DNA of 64,000 nt from Augochlora pura (lineage: Eukaryota > Arthropoda > Insecta > Hymenoptera > Halictidae): the NCBI RefSeq assembly GCF_028453695.1, contig NC_135775.1, positions 6,030,046-6,094,045 of the forward strand, in the 5' to 3' direction. The position numbers and the translations under genes are program-made. The notes under the pieces were generated by a model, which did no database searches, was not told the origin of the DNA, and was given only the letters and a program-made list of their open reading frames with translations. This document shows, piece by piece, positions 37,095-49,900 of this stretch (its first letter is position 1; every line of letters begins with the position of its first letter).

Positions 37095-37805
37095 GACCTG
37101 TAGCCTCTATGGGCTAGGTATGCAGGCTATGTAGCCTCCTAGGATCCGAAGAAGCCTTCGAAGTCGAATCGAACGTAGATCGACCGAGTAAGAGCGAGAA
37201 AGCCACGCCTACTCCCGGTATCTTTCGCGGCTTTGGGATTGCAGTTTTAATAAATCGTGTCTTAATCAGTGAGCAGGGACGTGTTCCGGTGGGGAAGCTC
37301 TAACCCAAGTGAGATCAAGGAAGCCACGCCTATTCGGGATATTTCTTACAAAGAAAGAACGCTCTAGTCTATTTGTGAAGATCGTTGAGACTACATCTCA
37401 CTAACGTAAAATATAGGTACAAATGAAATGCAAGTAAATCACGCCTACTTAAGGTATCGAACGAGGAGTGCTCATTGTGGTCGCAAGAGTTGGAAACCAC
37501 GCCCACTGAGAACATTCTTCGCGAATGAAAGTCATTGTAGTTTCAACCAAGTTCCAAAAGAATTTTTGATTTAATGCAGCTCTGCACACATATTGCTCTA
37601 TGAAAAACCACGCCTACTTAGCATACTGAACGCACGGAGAGGAGTTCGTGCGTTTCAGAACTACGTGTCTCATCTTCCGTACGTATCACAAATAAACGTA
37701 TTTAGAGATTTTCTAAACAATGCTGAGTTCAGAGCATTTTCTAAGTAATCTTCAGCGGCTCCGCCGAGGGCAACGAAGCCACGCCTATTTAGGATACCGA
37801 GGAAA
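37095..37805. repeat. Dispersed array of the motif CCACGCCTACT-AGGATACCGA
   Basis: Six copies of CCACGCCTA, or close variants, lie in the same orientation near 37203, 37323, 37438, 37497, 37608 and 37779. They are usually followed by GGTATC, GGATAT, GCATAC or GGATACCGA. The steps (about 120, 115, 59, 111 and 171) sit near multiples of 57-58 bp, suggesting an old tandem array of that unit. A weaker relative, GTAGCCTCCTAGGATCCGAA, precedes it near 37130. The core reads GGGCGTGG-like on the other strand. Confidence 0.6.
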
Positions 37806-39318
37806 ACGAAAAGCATTTGGAGTCTCTATTCCCAGGGAATAGAGACGCGCCAAACTGCTCGCGTCCGGGAATAATGGCTCTAAAACAGTGAAACGAGCCG
37901 CAATGGTAAAGCGAAAAGCGAGAAGCGTGTTTCGAATATAACGAATCGCTCGTGTGCGACCCAAAATCTGGTCGAAACCACTGTGTCGGATGTCCGCTGG
38001 AAACTTTGCATCGCTCTTGTTCACCAAACCGCTGGGACACGGCCCGCTCTCTTCCGACAATGCGGTGAAAAAAAAAAACAAAAGCTGTTTCCGCGGGACA
38101 CTCGCTCTTTGAAGTTCTATGAAACTGATTGGCCTAACGGACGGTCCACGCGTGTCGGTAAAAGTCAAATCTGATTTATACCTCTATGGCGGGCGCGCCA
38201 TTACAGTTCCTTTAAAAACGTTCTCCATCGGAGTAAATAACGCAGGATTGAAGTAAAAGCTCTACTGAGCTTTGCAGACTCATTGGATAGACTACTCTGT
38301 TCCGTGTTTTCCTAAGCTCTCGAAATAATTTATCGCGAATATTAATTAATAATATTAAACCTAATATGTTACAGTAACGCGTCGCCTAGATTGCAATATT
38401 GTTTTATATAGAAAATAAATTCAAAAACTATCGAATACGAAACTGAAATAAAGATTAAAAAATAGCATGCAAGTAACATCGATATCTTCGTTGTACACGA
38501 TGCAAATTTTTATCCTATCCGTTTTCTAACAACAATAGTAATAAAACTCGAAAACTCTGGAAAAACCGGACAATCCGAGAATGAACAAACTGTGACACGG
38601 CGATATGAGAAGATGGAAAGAGAGGGGCAGAGGGAGAGCAGTTGCGACGACAGCCGAGTCGCGAAAAGTGCAGCAGAATGATTTTCGATTCGACTGGTTC
38701 GCAAATATTTGCGAGTGCTCGAAGAGCGGTGGGTCTCGAATCGAGCCTTCGGCGATTCATCGCGGAGAAACGTTTGGCGCGCGAGCGCGCGCGCGGGTGG
38801 TTACACGGCGGAATTTTTGCCCATCGAAGCCAATTAACTGGCGTCGTCAACAGCGAAATCGCCGGCGGATCCGGTAATCGGATTAAACGGGGAACGGACT
38901 GCGCACCGGCTACTTCATTATCCAATTACATCTACCTAGTAACAAACTAGCTCTTCTCTATTACGGTATCCCGCGACGTGGACTGGCATGATGCCATCGG
39001 CGTGTCGTTGCGCTTATCTTCCGCGAACGGTAAATAAACGAAAACGAGCAAGAATCGCGAGAGTCGGGAGAATCGCTGGTATCGGGAGGAAGGCGTCGCA
39101 CAAGCCAGCCGACTCGCCCCAAACTAGATAGTAGTGTCATCAGCGACTCAACCAACCACCACACATAGCAGACTCAATTAATATCCGAAACGATCTAAAA
39201 GCTGAGACAGCGGTTTGCGAGTCGATTGCTCGCGCGAGTCGCTGCGAGATTGCTCGCGTGCGTGATTTACATCCGCTTCCGAAGTAATTAAATTGCATGA
39301 GAACAACGCGGGCCAACT
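37806..39318. other. Non-coding spacer
   Basis: AT-rich and CpG-rich DNA alternate, with only chance frames. GCGCGC-rich DNA lies at about 38777-38793. Confidence 0.5.
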
Positions 39319-39483
39319 ATGTCGGATTATGGCAAGTTGGAGTTGGAACACACCCCGGCGGTCGAGCAGCTCCCTTTGAGCGCGAAAGCGGGCTTAAGGT
39401 CGCCAGTCACCCCTGAAAACGAATCCAACTGTTTTCGATATCTATCCAAATCCAACGCATACCACCAACTCAACAAACTATAG
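39319..39483 (+). CDS. Candidate 54-codon ORF or first coding exon, unknown protein
   Basis: An ATG with A at -3 opens 54 codons starting MSDYGKLELEHTPAVEQLPL, then SAKAGLRSPVTPENE, ending YHQLNKL and TAG. The first 36 codons are rich in G-starting codons and in Glu, Ala and Pro, as in real coding DNA. There is no signal peptide, membrane segment or recognised domain. The ORF lies downstream of a CpG-rich block that could serve as a promoter. It could be a small protein, the start of a longer gene with a splice before the stop, or chance. No strong GTAAGT donor lies within it. I do not recognise the product. Confidence 0.28.
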   Translation: MSDYGKLELEHTPAVEQLPLSAKAGLRSPVTPENESNCFRYLSKSNAYHQLNKL

Positions 39484-42400
39484 CGTTTTCCACGGCCAAT
39501 GGTGCTTCTTTCCCAGGCAACTCGGGTCTTCTTCCTTGAAGGAAATGCCTCAAGAAAAATGTGAAAATAAGGATGATAAAACATTAGTGAAAATTTTGAT
39601 CACTTGATAATATTATTGCACTAATAATTTTACTTTAGAAAAATTGCAACACGATCCTAAAAATTGTATTATCTATATACTGTTATAAAACTAGAATTTT
39701 TCAATGAGTAACTCTCTATGAAAAATACAATCCTAAACGTAAACATAAATTTTCTAAATTCTTGTTCTCACAGCAAAGGTACATCGTTCTAAAGTATGAA
39801 TCGGCAATAAAATGTAACAAAATCTGCGTTCAACAAATTGCAGTACAAAGCCAAGTCTTGCGTTCGCCTCTCACGAAGAAAATCGAAACTTCTCCAGTCA
39901 GTTGTTATCTACGGAGAAGTTATCAACGAATCGCAACTAGAGCAACGTTTAGCGTTTTAATGGAGTCGGGAAGCTCTACGGCTCTCGTTTGTGGCCCGAC
40001 CGCGCGGAATGCGAGGTAATAATTATTAACCGTCGCGAGGCAAACCATTCTTCACTTTCCGCCGCATGGTACGAGCGATATCCATAATTAAGCATTGTGA
40101 GAACCCCTATTGCTAATTAAGAGCTCGGAGTCTTCGGGAGCAAGCATTGTTCCCCCCCTCGTTCGCAGCTTTGCTCCGTTTATCGAAGCCCTCGATTGCG
40201 ACTCCCGTCGGCCAATTAAACCGTGGCTACGAACGTGGTTCGACATGGGAAAAGTTGGGGAACTTCCGGAAAAGTCGGAACCATCGCGATTTTCGAGAAC
40301 AACCAGTCAGTTAATAATGCTTGATCGTATCTACGATTATAGGGCACATTCTTCATCGAACTTCAGATTACAAAAGTCTCGGCAGAAAAGAATTGCTCCA
40401 CAAGAGAAACACGCACAAATAAATTATCTTACCACATATTTTTTAAATGTATATTATATATTATTGTATATAATATATAACAGTAAAATTGTTATATAAT
40501 ATATAATAATTAGTAAACTCGTATTTCTTACAATTAGCTTGGACAATTTTTACGTCGATGGATAGTGGAGTCGATTACTGTAGAGTGACCATTTAACTTC
40601 ATCAATAAACTTTATATTAACAAAATAAAAAGATAAAATGTTTACTACATCTCATTTGATAAATATAAATTTAATTAACAAAACTAAATGGTCCCCACTC
40701 AGTAACCGGTTCCACTACACTAATTTTCGAGATATCTGTTAAAAGAAAAATTTATTTTAATGCAATAAATCTTTTCACCCTAACATCGGAAACGTTACTT
40801 GATAAAAATCTGCTTGGACAATAGATTTAGAAAGCTTCGATCGCCTGGCAATCAGCAGAGGTTGTTCATCGGGAAGCCGAGTCCGCGAATCCCGGGTTAT
40901 GGATCGGAAAAGAGCGCGGCGTGCCGATAGATCATCGCGGTTCACAGTTCGTTAAGGGCGGGATCAAACATTCAACAAGTAAATCATTCGATCAAACACT
41001 CTTAAGCTGGCCTCAGCACTCTCTCTCAAAGAGTTCGGGAATGCCGAGGGTCGTCGAACTAACTCCGAGAATATCTGCGTACACAGAGACCGAACCTAAT
41101 TAGAGACTGGCTTGTGAATATAAGGATTTTCGGGAAGGGCGGCATCCGACTAATCAGCGGAAGTGGAGGAATTGCGACCCGGCGCGACGTCGAGATCCGC
41201 AAACAAACTTGCCGGTCTGGGACCGGCGCGACGCTGTCGCAGAGAGATGGTACAAACGCGCGCGCGACTGGCAAAGTCGCGGGCAACTTTCCTTCAGGAT
41301 ATTTGCCGATACGTCTGTCTTAACGTGGACAGAGTGCAAACTGGATTGAGAGTTCGCGTCGCGGTAAACTACCGACAGCTTTTTTATTGTCCGCAACTGG
41401 AACACAGTAGTTCCGTTTCCACTGAAATCCCGGCGGTTCCAATTCCCTTGGAGAACGACCCTCGATCTAACGGGTGACCCGTTGCTCCAACACCAACCTG
41501 TTCAACATTCGATCTTAACAACTAATCAGCAATTCATTGAGTCTAGAAGCCAGGAATGTGTCAAAACACGTCTACTGTTCATTTTTTAATCTAACCCTTT
41601 GACTATGGCTAATTTTCAAACATATGGTATACACGACATATGATAGGCCCAATATACTATGGAACTACATGGGAATATTTTTTTTGCACAAACACAGAAA
41701 AATTTGTTACAAAAATTGTGGACCGTTTATGCAAGCCAAAAGTTCGGTTAAAAATTTCTAAGCACCTTGTCTGTGCCGATAGTACGTCTCGAGCAAACCA
41801 CCTGTAGACGGCCTCAAGAATCTAGAGGTTACATCTATTATCCAAGACTTCCTCCGATTATCATGTACACACTTTTGTACGGTAGAGTCTTATCAAGGCT
41901 ANATATTTATTTTTAGAACCTATCGTTACTATTCGAAGAACTAGTTTCCAAAGTTCTGCTAATATATAAAACATTTTTCGAATCTNTTGTAGAAATAATA
42001 TTTCGAAAAAATTTCTCTAAACAAGCAGATAGTACTCTACAAATTACGTAAATTTCGTGCACGTCATTTTCATGTACAGTTGATAGTTTGCAGACGGAGT
42101 GTTCAAAAAAACGTACGCGACCGATCTCGTCTGCCGCCGGCATTTGCCCCACAGCCGCAAACGCGACACCATCGTAGCGCCACCGGCACTCGACCATCGC
42201 TTTGCGGCGATACCAAACAATATTGTAACTTTTTGATGTTTATTTTACCGAATAGATGACTTTTACAGGGTGTTCAGGTATGCGTACTGACAACGGGAGC
42301 GCCGAATAAAATTGTTGGAACTTATTATCGTCGGAATCAGTGGAGGAAGAAACATTCCTGCAGAGAATTGGATCGCGGCGAAGATGTGAGAACCGGAAGC

Positions 42401-42547
42401 GTGTAAGCGTAGGAGTTTAAGCTGTTCCCAGGTTCGGATGTGTCAACTGCGGGGCAACCCCGATAATTATCTGGAACGGGTAAGGGTTGAACAGCGTCGG
42501 TTCGTTAAATCCGGCGTACGCGACTCGAAAAGGGTCGGTTGGTGCTA
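39484..42547. other. Non-coding, mostly AT-rich, with two undetermined bases
   Basis: An AT-rich palindromic stretch lies at 40440-40512. Undetermined bases stand at 41902 and 41986. Two similarly oriented words, GAGTGTTCAAAAAAACGTACG near 42097 and GGGTGTTCAGGTATGCGTAC near 42270, suggest ends of an unrecognised repeat. No gene is supported. Confidence 0.5.
40440..40512. repeat. AT-rich inverted repeat
   Basis: TATAATATATAACA and TGTTATATAATATA flank GTAAAAT, forming a near-perfect palindrome within an ATATTA-rich stretch. Confidence 0.75.
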
Positions 42548-42630
42548 GAGCACTCGCTCTCTCTTGCTCTTGCTAGTTCTCTCTCTATTGCTCTCTATCT
42601 CTCTCTCTCTCTCCCTCTATTTCTCTCTGG
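42548..42630. repeat. CT-rich microsatellite tract
   Basis: Imperfect CTCTCT units are interrupted by TG, TA and TTT. Confidence 0.85.
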
Positions 42631-42891
42631 TTCACTCTCCCCCGTTCCCGCCTCCTCCAGGAAGGTGTATGGGCAAGTTTCGAGAGAGGCGGCTGCCGTC
42701 AGGCTACCCGGCTCGGCCGCCTGCTCTTTGTCGAGCGAATTACGGCCCGGACGGTGCCTCTATGTTCACGCGGACGCCGCCAGCCGACAATGAAAGAAAC
42801 GGACCGGAAGTATACATATGTACCGGCGGAACATTTTCAGCGGTTAACCTCTTAACCGAAACGAAACACGGAGAGCTACGCGGAGTGGATG

Positions 42892-43720
42892 CGAAGTCGG
42901 GACGGAATTAAATGAGGAACGGCACGGCGGTGAGTCAGAAACGGAAACATGTTAAATGAGAGACGAGATGACGTTTAACGGGGAGACGGAATCGAATGTG
43001 GCGACATTGAAGATCGGGACGGAACGATTTAACGAGTCAAGAACAAAGCGGATTGAATTGAAATGAGGAACGCGACGGAATTGAACAGCAGCGAGAATGG
43101 AGCAAGAACGAAAAAGCTGAAATAAAAACAAGAACGAAATGAAATAATATTATTAAATGGAACGAAAAAAAAAGTGAAGGAATAAAGAAATGAAAATGAT
43201 GAATGGAAAAGAAAGCGGTAAAATGAGGAACAAGGGAGAACCAATTTATAATGAGGAACCAAACGGAACAAGCTCGAATGAAGAACAAAGGAGAACGAAT
43301 GAAAACGAGGAGCAAAATGGAAAAAAATAAAATGGAAAATGAAACGGGGCGATATTAAATGGGGAACGAATTGAAACGGGGAACAAATTGAAACAATGAA
43401 CGAATCGGAACGATATTAAACCCGGAACGTATTAAAACGGGAAACAAGAGAGGCGGAATTGGAATGAGGGGCAGAAACGGGGCGAAACAAAACGGTGTAT
43501 GGAACGAGGCGAATTGAAATGAGGAACGAAACAGGACAAAACGAAATGGTAGAACGGAGGAACAAAATTGAATCAGGAACGATCCGGGGTGAAACGAGGA
43601 ATAGAACAAGAATAAGTGGTGAACGCAACGACAGAAAAAAAAGCAGAATGAAAACGGACGAGGAACGAAACGGAACGGAAATGAAATTCGAAAGCAAACA
43701 GAGGAAAGGTGACGCGGCGT
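42892..43720. repeat. Long polypurine minisatellite, GGAACGAAA-type units
   Basis: About 830 bp of the plus strand is mostly A and G, built from GAACGAAA, GGAACG, AATGAGGAACG and GGGGAACGAATTGAAAC words at irregular 8-20 bp steps. Open frames on the minus strand are Phe/Ser-rich shadows of it. Confidence 0.85.
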
Positions 43721-46546
43721 AGGACGAGACGCGGAATTGATCGGTAAACATGAATAAAATGATTCGCGATTGAGAGGAGCAAAACGTGAGAAACATGTTT
43801 ATGGAACGATAGCAGTGGACATATTAAAAAGTTCGTAAATTCTCGTGGTCTGTTAAGTATCAATACCGGGGTCTGAATTGGTTCGACGTTCGTTGACTTG
43901 TACTACTTAAAGTTTCGCTTCTGCTACCTTCCACTCAAACCGCCGAGCCTTTTACATATATATATGCCCCGAATGTGTTTGGACGTGTAAAAATTCTATA
44001 GTAGACTATGTATAGTTGGCTTATGTGTTTGGCGAATAGTCGTGAAACATGTACACTGTAAATACCGGAAAAAGCAAAGATGTCATACATAAATCATAAT
44101 ACAAAAGGTTAACAAGGGCTCGAGAAGGATAATAGGATTTGACCCCTATCTTGAATAAAGGTAACCTATATTAGCCAACGTTTCTTGCAATCCTCTTTCC
44201 TCTTTTATCAAAGACAATGGACCGGCCACGAAATTTCATTTAAACAATTTTTGACAACGAGCGATGTTTATTACCTTAATGTCTGGAAGGCTGTCGTGAC
44301 AGTATTACTCGAAAGGCATTTACGAGAAAAATGTTGTATTAATTAATTGCGAGAAACGCGTATACGTGAACGATGACACGGGTAATTCGCAGAGGTAGCA
44401 ATTCGCGTAATGGAGATCGGGAACGCGGCATTAATTAATTGAGAAATATAACAAGGACGTTGAACAAGCCGATTATCTCGAAGACGGCTGCGCGAATTAA
44501 TTAATGAAAAATGCAACGGTGAGACAGCTTTAAATGTAAGTACGACTCTTTAAGCACCCGGTATGCAACGACGCGGCATCAGGGTTTACTTGCCCCTCGA
44601 GGCTCGGTCATACTTCCGTATTCCATTCAGTCGGCGAATAAACATGTGACTACGCGAGTCAAGTGCAGTCGCAGTTATGAATATCCCAGCAACTATTATG
44701 CCCTATACATCTCTTACGTATACTCGACGTCTCTTCTTATGCGCACTTCAAAAAAACCCCTCAACGTATCGCATAAAACCTCAGAACTCTTTCGAGAATC
44801 GTATAATCCCATTTCAAACGGCCGACCCTATTACATTATTATTACCATCGCCGCGGCATCCCCAGCGAGCCCAACGAATGGCGCAACGAGGGAAAAATTC
44901 TCCGTGAGAAAATACTTTCGGAATGTATAATAACAAGGTTTTCACCGGCGGCATTGTTTCCGCAACGAATCGAGGGAATTATGGTATCGCGCGTTGTTTA
45001 TTCGCGATGATATTTTGTATAGGTCCTAAGTGGCGCGCATAAAGCGCAGTATATGGATAGAACAGCCTTAACTCCGCCTCTTCCGCGAATGACAAATTAG
45101 CTCGTCTTGCCTCGGTTCCAGGTTAAAGATTAAACTCCACTCTGCGGTACTAATGCATTCAAAACGTACAGACGTGTACGTAGCGGGAGGCGTGAAATGC
45201 AACCAAAACTCCTATCAGCATATTCAATGAGATTCTGTAATTACGAAAAGGGCACCCGTAACGGCCCCGAGTATTTTCGCAGTCAACAATCGAGCCGTCG
45301 ATCACACTATAAACATTCGGGGCCCCCCCCCCCCCCCCCCCGCCGAATCGATTCCGTAATGTTCAGACGATGGGGAAGTATTCGGATATCGGAAATTGAC
45401 GAACAGAACGTTTCACGTCGTTGTCAGTTTCCCCGATATTCGGACCGGCCGATTTATTATTCCGATCGTAACAATATTTTCGGCCGCTACGACGTAACCT
45501 ATAATAATTTCCCGCGCCGCACGTTTTCGATTACAATAACGTCCTTCGCTCAACAATGTGTCGCCCGAAAGGGGCGGGCCCGTCCAAAATCAATTCGGAA
45601 CGTTGTAACGGAATTTTATCGGACCGAGTTTCATCGTCGACAAAGCGGAATTTGAATATTTTATGAAAATCCACGCTTGTCGAATATTACCGTCTATTTC
45701 CGATTAAACCGTCCGTGCCTCCCCCGGCACCGATTCCCATCCCATTATCATGGAAAATGCATAATATTTGACTAGCGTTAATACTGGCAAATACACTAGA
45801 TCAGGTTCGATTTATAAGGAATCCACAGGTATCGTCGCGCGATTCAAAAAAAAAGTCGATGGTCGACGAAACAGCTGAGTTCGACCGCGCTCTCCCGACA
45901 GATTACAGTGGATACCGAGTCTCCATCGGGAAAAATTGTATCGCGCAATTTCGATTCACTTTATCGGGAGCAAAAGGCAATTCTGGACAAAAGTTTCGAT
46001 TCGAAATTCTACCGTCCACATGGACGTGCAGAAATATTTCTGGAACGAGTAAAAGTAGCGTCACACGCCTTACCAAGTAACGAACACCATTATAACTTTG
46101 TTCGTTTCATTACACTTTCAACAAGATTCACTTAATGTACGGACGCTGAAGCCAGAATTGGTCGTTAAGCCATTACGTCCTCTAGATCGATTAATGTTTA
46201 CGACCAGGCGGAAGCTACTCGTTAATTATTCATTAGAATATCAATCGTTAATCTGCCGAGCTATTTTCATCAGGCTAATGGGCTCGATCGATATTCAAAT
46301 CGCAACGAAACTAAGTACGCCGTCTTAGGTATTCTAGCACGAAGAAACGTGTTTCTGGCGGGGCGAACTTTTTCTCAAGGTTATCTCTTCGCGTAAGATT
46401 TCGAGATATTAATAAAACCATGGATAAAGTATCTTTAAGATATTGCGTACCCCACGTGTGCAAAGTACGAGATCTACGCAATGGTTTATTATGTATGATT
46501 TCGTTACGATCGATCGATAAAGAAACATGATAGAAATAGGACTCAC
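43721..46546. other. Non-coding; if the 46.6-kb gene is real, its first intron
   Basis: AT- and GC-rich segments alternate. A C19 homopolymer lies at 45323-45341. The frames at 45197-45655 and 45859-46135 have no splice support. This stretch lies directly downstream of the minus-strand signal-peptide exon. Confidence 0.45.
45323..45341. repeat. C19 homopolymer
   Basis: Nineteen consecutive C, a length likely to be uncertain in assembly. Confidence 0.9.
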
Positions 46547-46613
46547 GGGAGGCGACAGCGATGGTGATCAGCAGGCAGAAGATCGAAACGCAGCGCAGCG
46601 CACGTTGATCCAT
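46547..46613 (-). CDS. First coding exon of a secreted or membrane protein (signal peptide), gene not identified
   Basis: The minus-strand ATG at 46613 opens MDQRALRCVSIFCLLITIAV then AS, followed by one base and a consensus donor C|GTGAGT at 46546-46541. The 22 residues form a classic signal peptide: a short basic start (Arg4, Arg7), a hydrophobic core VSIFCLLITIAV and a small-residue AVAS cleavage zone. A phase-1 splice right after the signal peptide is common in genes for extracellular proteins. The frame stays open to 46311, but the donor makes 46547 the likely exon end. Upstream lies CpG-rich, promoter-like DNA. The next exon is not certain; 6471-6556 fits in phase. The protein family cannot be named from this exon alone. 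Confidence 0.6.
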
Positions 46614-46975
46614 GCTCGCTGACGAGGATGTGGCACGTCAAAATTATCGATCACTTCATTACAACTTCGTTTATTGTCCGAGACAAATGACTAATAAACC
46701 ACGCGCACGTGAACAACTTCGTAATACCACGAGACCGTTTTAATCGAGAGCAACGAAACCGTGCCAGCGCAACCAATGCGACCGTCAAACGCGTACTGAT
46801 AGCAGGTCTCCGTGGTGCTCGCGTGCTGCCACCAGCCCGAACCCCCACCGCGAACCAATCGCGGGCTCGCTCGCCTTCTCCCTCCGTCGCTCCTCGTCCA
46901 ACCGACAGCCGAGTTCTCAAGCGAAAACTCGCGCGGCCGTAGCGGCGCTGCTGCGCCATGAAATAGGAAACATTC
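46614..46975 (-). promoter_or_regulatory. Presumed 5' UTR and CpG-rich core promoter of the signal-peptide gene
   Basis: On the minus strand, TCAGT (an insect initiator consensus) lies at 46799-46795, about 184 nt before the ATG. GGTTG, which resembles a downstream promoter element, follows about 24 nt later, a few bases closer than ideal. No TATA box is evident. CpG content peaks between about 46760 and 46960. The start site is inferred. Confidence 0.3.
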
Positions 46976-49900
46976 AAATTACAAAGTAATGAAGCGTGAT
47001 TATTACCGACACGTTTCCCGACCCGGACCCCCCTCTCTCTCTCTCTGACGCCGTGGCTAAATTACAGGAACTTTCGGTGACTATTTTGCGGCCAGGCAGT
47101 CGCATAATTTCGCTTTGATGGAAGCGATCGCGACGAGGATCTACGGATTTGATGGATCGATAACCTAATTGTCCTGTTCAAAGGGGGACAACTTCGGTTG
47201 CTGCTTTCCGGTAAGCTCCGTTCTCGTATTAATATTATTCTTCCATTTGCATTGTAAACGCTACTCTTGCTTTTACTTTGTGGAAGTAAACGTTGCCCTT
47301 GCGTCTTGCAATTAACTGCGAGAGATTAGGATTTAGCCAGATCTTATAACGATCTTATAATCAAACTAATTTGCTTCAGTGAATTATCTTTGTCGGACAT
47401 TTTGGTGCAACGATTTTTCGTGGGTGTTTATCTCAAAATGGCCGCAGATGTTTCGTGAACGTTTATGCGTGCACAAAGAAATTCCAAATATAATAAAGTA
47501 CTAAAAGTATGAATTTAATACTTGATGCGATACATAACCTTTGAACTGTTGATTATGCGTTTACAAAACGCACAGATATGAAAATTGTAATAAATACGAT
47601 GCAGTGCTAAGGTAATATAGGCAATGATTAATATGGTACAGTGTAAATAGATTTGATATTACGTAACCTGACATTTATACGATTGAATGAAATACCAATG
47701 TGAAAAATATACTAAATACACAGCATTGAAGAAATCTACATAGGAATCGATATATGTAATAGAGAGTACGGATATAAAAGAAACTCGATACTGTTTTAAT
47801 AAATGCAGCGATAATAAACGTAATAAAATATAAATGTTAAAATTGAAAAGGTTTTCATTGGGAAATTTTATCGGAGCGATTGCAAAGGTCACATTCTATA
47901 TTTTTAAATTCCGCAATAGTATTCTCGAAAGTCCAGTTTTAATCTGCCTTTTTAATGTTCGACTAATAGTTAGTTCTCGCAATGGATTATACGGTACAAT
48001 AATATCAAGAGCGATGCTAATTGAATGATAATTGCATTCATTGAAGGGAATTTGCCTTCGGATCGTTATCATTCCGCTTTGCTTGTGTCTGTATGAATAT
48101 TCGGACACGAGGAGTCCTCCGGTTAACAGGTTGAAGCCTCTGGTTGGGGACTATTGATCCGGAACATGGGCAGAGAGTATACTTTAAAGTATCTACAGGA
48201 CATAAAAGGTTAAAGTACCACTTCCATTAACACATCGAGTGCTGCGTGGGCCACCGATGAGCCAGGTGAAACTTTCCGCTCTGTTCCCATCGGGCGACAT
48301 CAAGAAAAACCGTCGGATGTTCATTAAACATTCTGTATTATTCCTCCTCGCCGATAACAATCTCTTCTGCTCGAAATACTATCGGTCGGTGTATTCGTAA
48401 TGCATACAATTTGACGCGAATTCGTGGTCTACGAAATAGGATGAAATAATTGGTTAACGGATCTCTGTTCAACTTTGAATTAATACTTTTATAAATTATG
48501 AAGGACATAGAGTATGTTTTCTTTTCATGAGATGTCTGCGCTAACACGATTCAACTCGATGAAATAATAAAACGGTCATATCCGGTGGGAAATAAAAAAC
48601 CAGATTGATTTTTGCGTTCAGCATATCTGGTGAAATTCGACACTTTTCAATAATGTCATTACTCGACAGAAATGATTCTTTGATTCTTGCATTTACGAAG
48701 ATAAATAAGTCATGTTTCATTATGTTACCTGTCAATAAGCAAGCTTTCAAGTAATGACAATTACCGTGCCACTTTTCAATGGAATCGATCACTGCCCCGT
48801 GCCGCGACCTAATAGAATAAGGGAATGGTCAGGGGGATACGCGAATCGTTGTTAGATCCGCGGATGAAAGGCAAGGAGGAACGGTCGATTTAAAAGGCTC
48901 GTTTTCACGACGCGGCGGACAGGAGGCGGGAAAGTCGAGTCTCCGGGGCATTTGCGGACGTTTCGAGCCATTAGGTGAGGCGTCGCAATTAACACCGTAG
49001 CCCATCGACACCCGCAAAGTCCATTACCGTGCCTTCCTTGTTCCCTGCCGCCTGTTTTTCCACGACGAGCATCGTCGGCGACCGTTTCCACGCCACCTGT
49101 CCGGCAAATACTCCGATTCGCCATTAACACCGCCACCGACAAACCCTGCTCACCAAGATTAGCAAACACCGTTGTCCATCCCTTTTCCCGCCCTTCGTCC
49201 GTTTCTACGGTTGCGCGACTGTTAATCAACAGGTCGTAAACAATCGTGAATTTTTCCTCAGCATTTTATTTATAGGTTATTCATTTCATTTACTTATAAA
49301 CAGTACGGGTTTTCGAAAATGTTGATAATGGTGGAAATGATCGCAGATCGCTGATCAAACAGCTATTTTTATCTCAAGAGTCATCTTTGAATGCTTATAA
49401 AACGCTATATTCTAAAGTCCTCTATTCAGAATAAACATCGTCGAATGATTTTTTTCTATAGCAAATATGTAATAGCTCAATTCGCCATAGGCTTAAATTA
49501 TCAGGCAAAATAGATCGGAATAGAGTGACGATAAAGACGCCCTTAATGCCCCATAAAACGCGTAGCAACACCCTCTTGGCATGAACGCCGGGTTTCAGCG
49601 TCGATGTTTATGATTGATCGAGTTCTGTCCATAACTTTCTCCTCTTAGGGTCGTCATGCTAAAGCCATTTTTCATCGGCGCGAAAATCCTTTGACCTTCG
49701 TATTCGTCGACGACACAATACCCTGTCTATTTCATTCGCTGTCCATCGCTCGAATCTTTTCCGAACTTTGTCACTGTCCATCCTCATGAACCAACAGCGA
49801 TTTTCGAACATCAAAAATAAAATGAACTACACACAATCAGAATTTACCCAAAACTTTGACTCACAGTAAATATAAATCTTTCTTCTTGTGTTGCCAGTCA

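Noticed and set aside
43029..43863. Phe/Ser-rich minus-strand frames of 80-126 codons
   Set aside because: They are translations of the complementary strand of the polypurine block.
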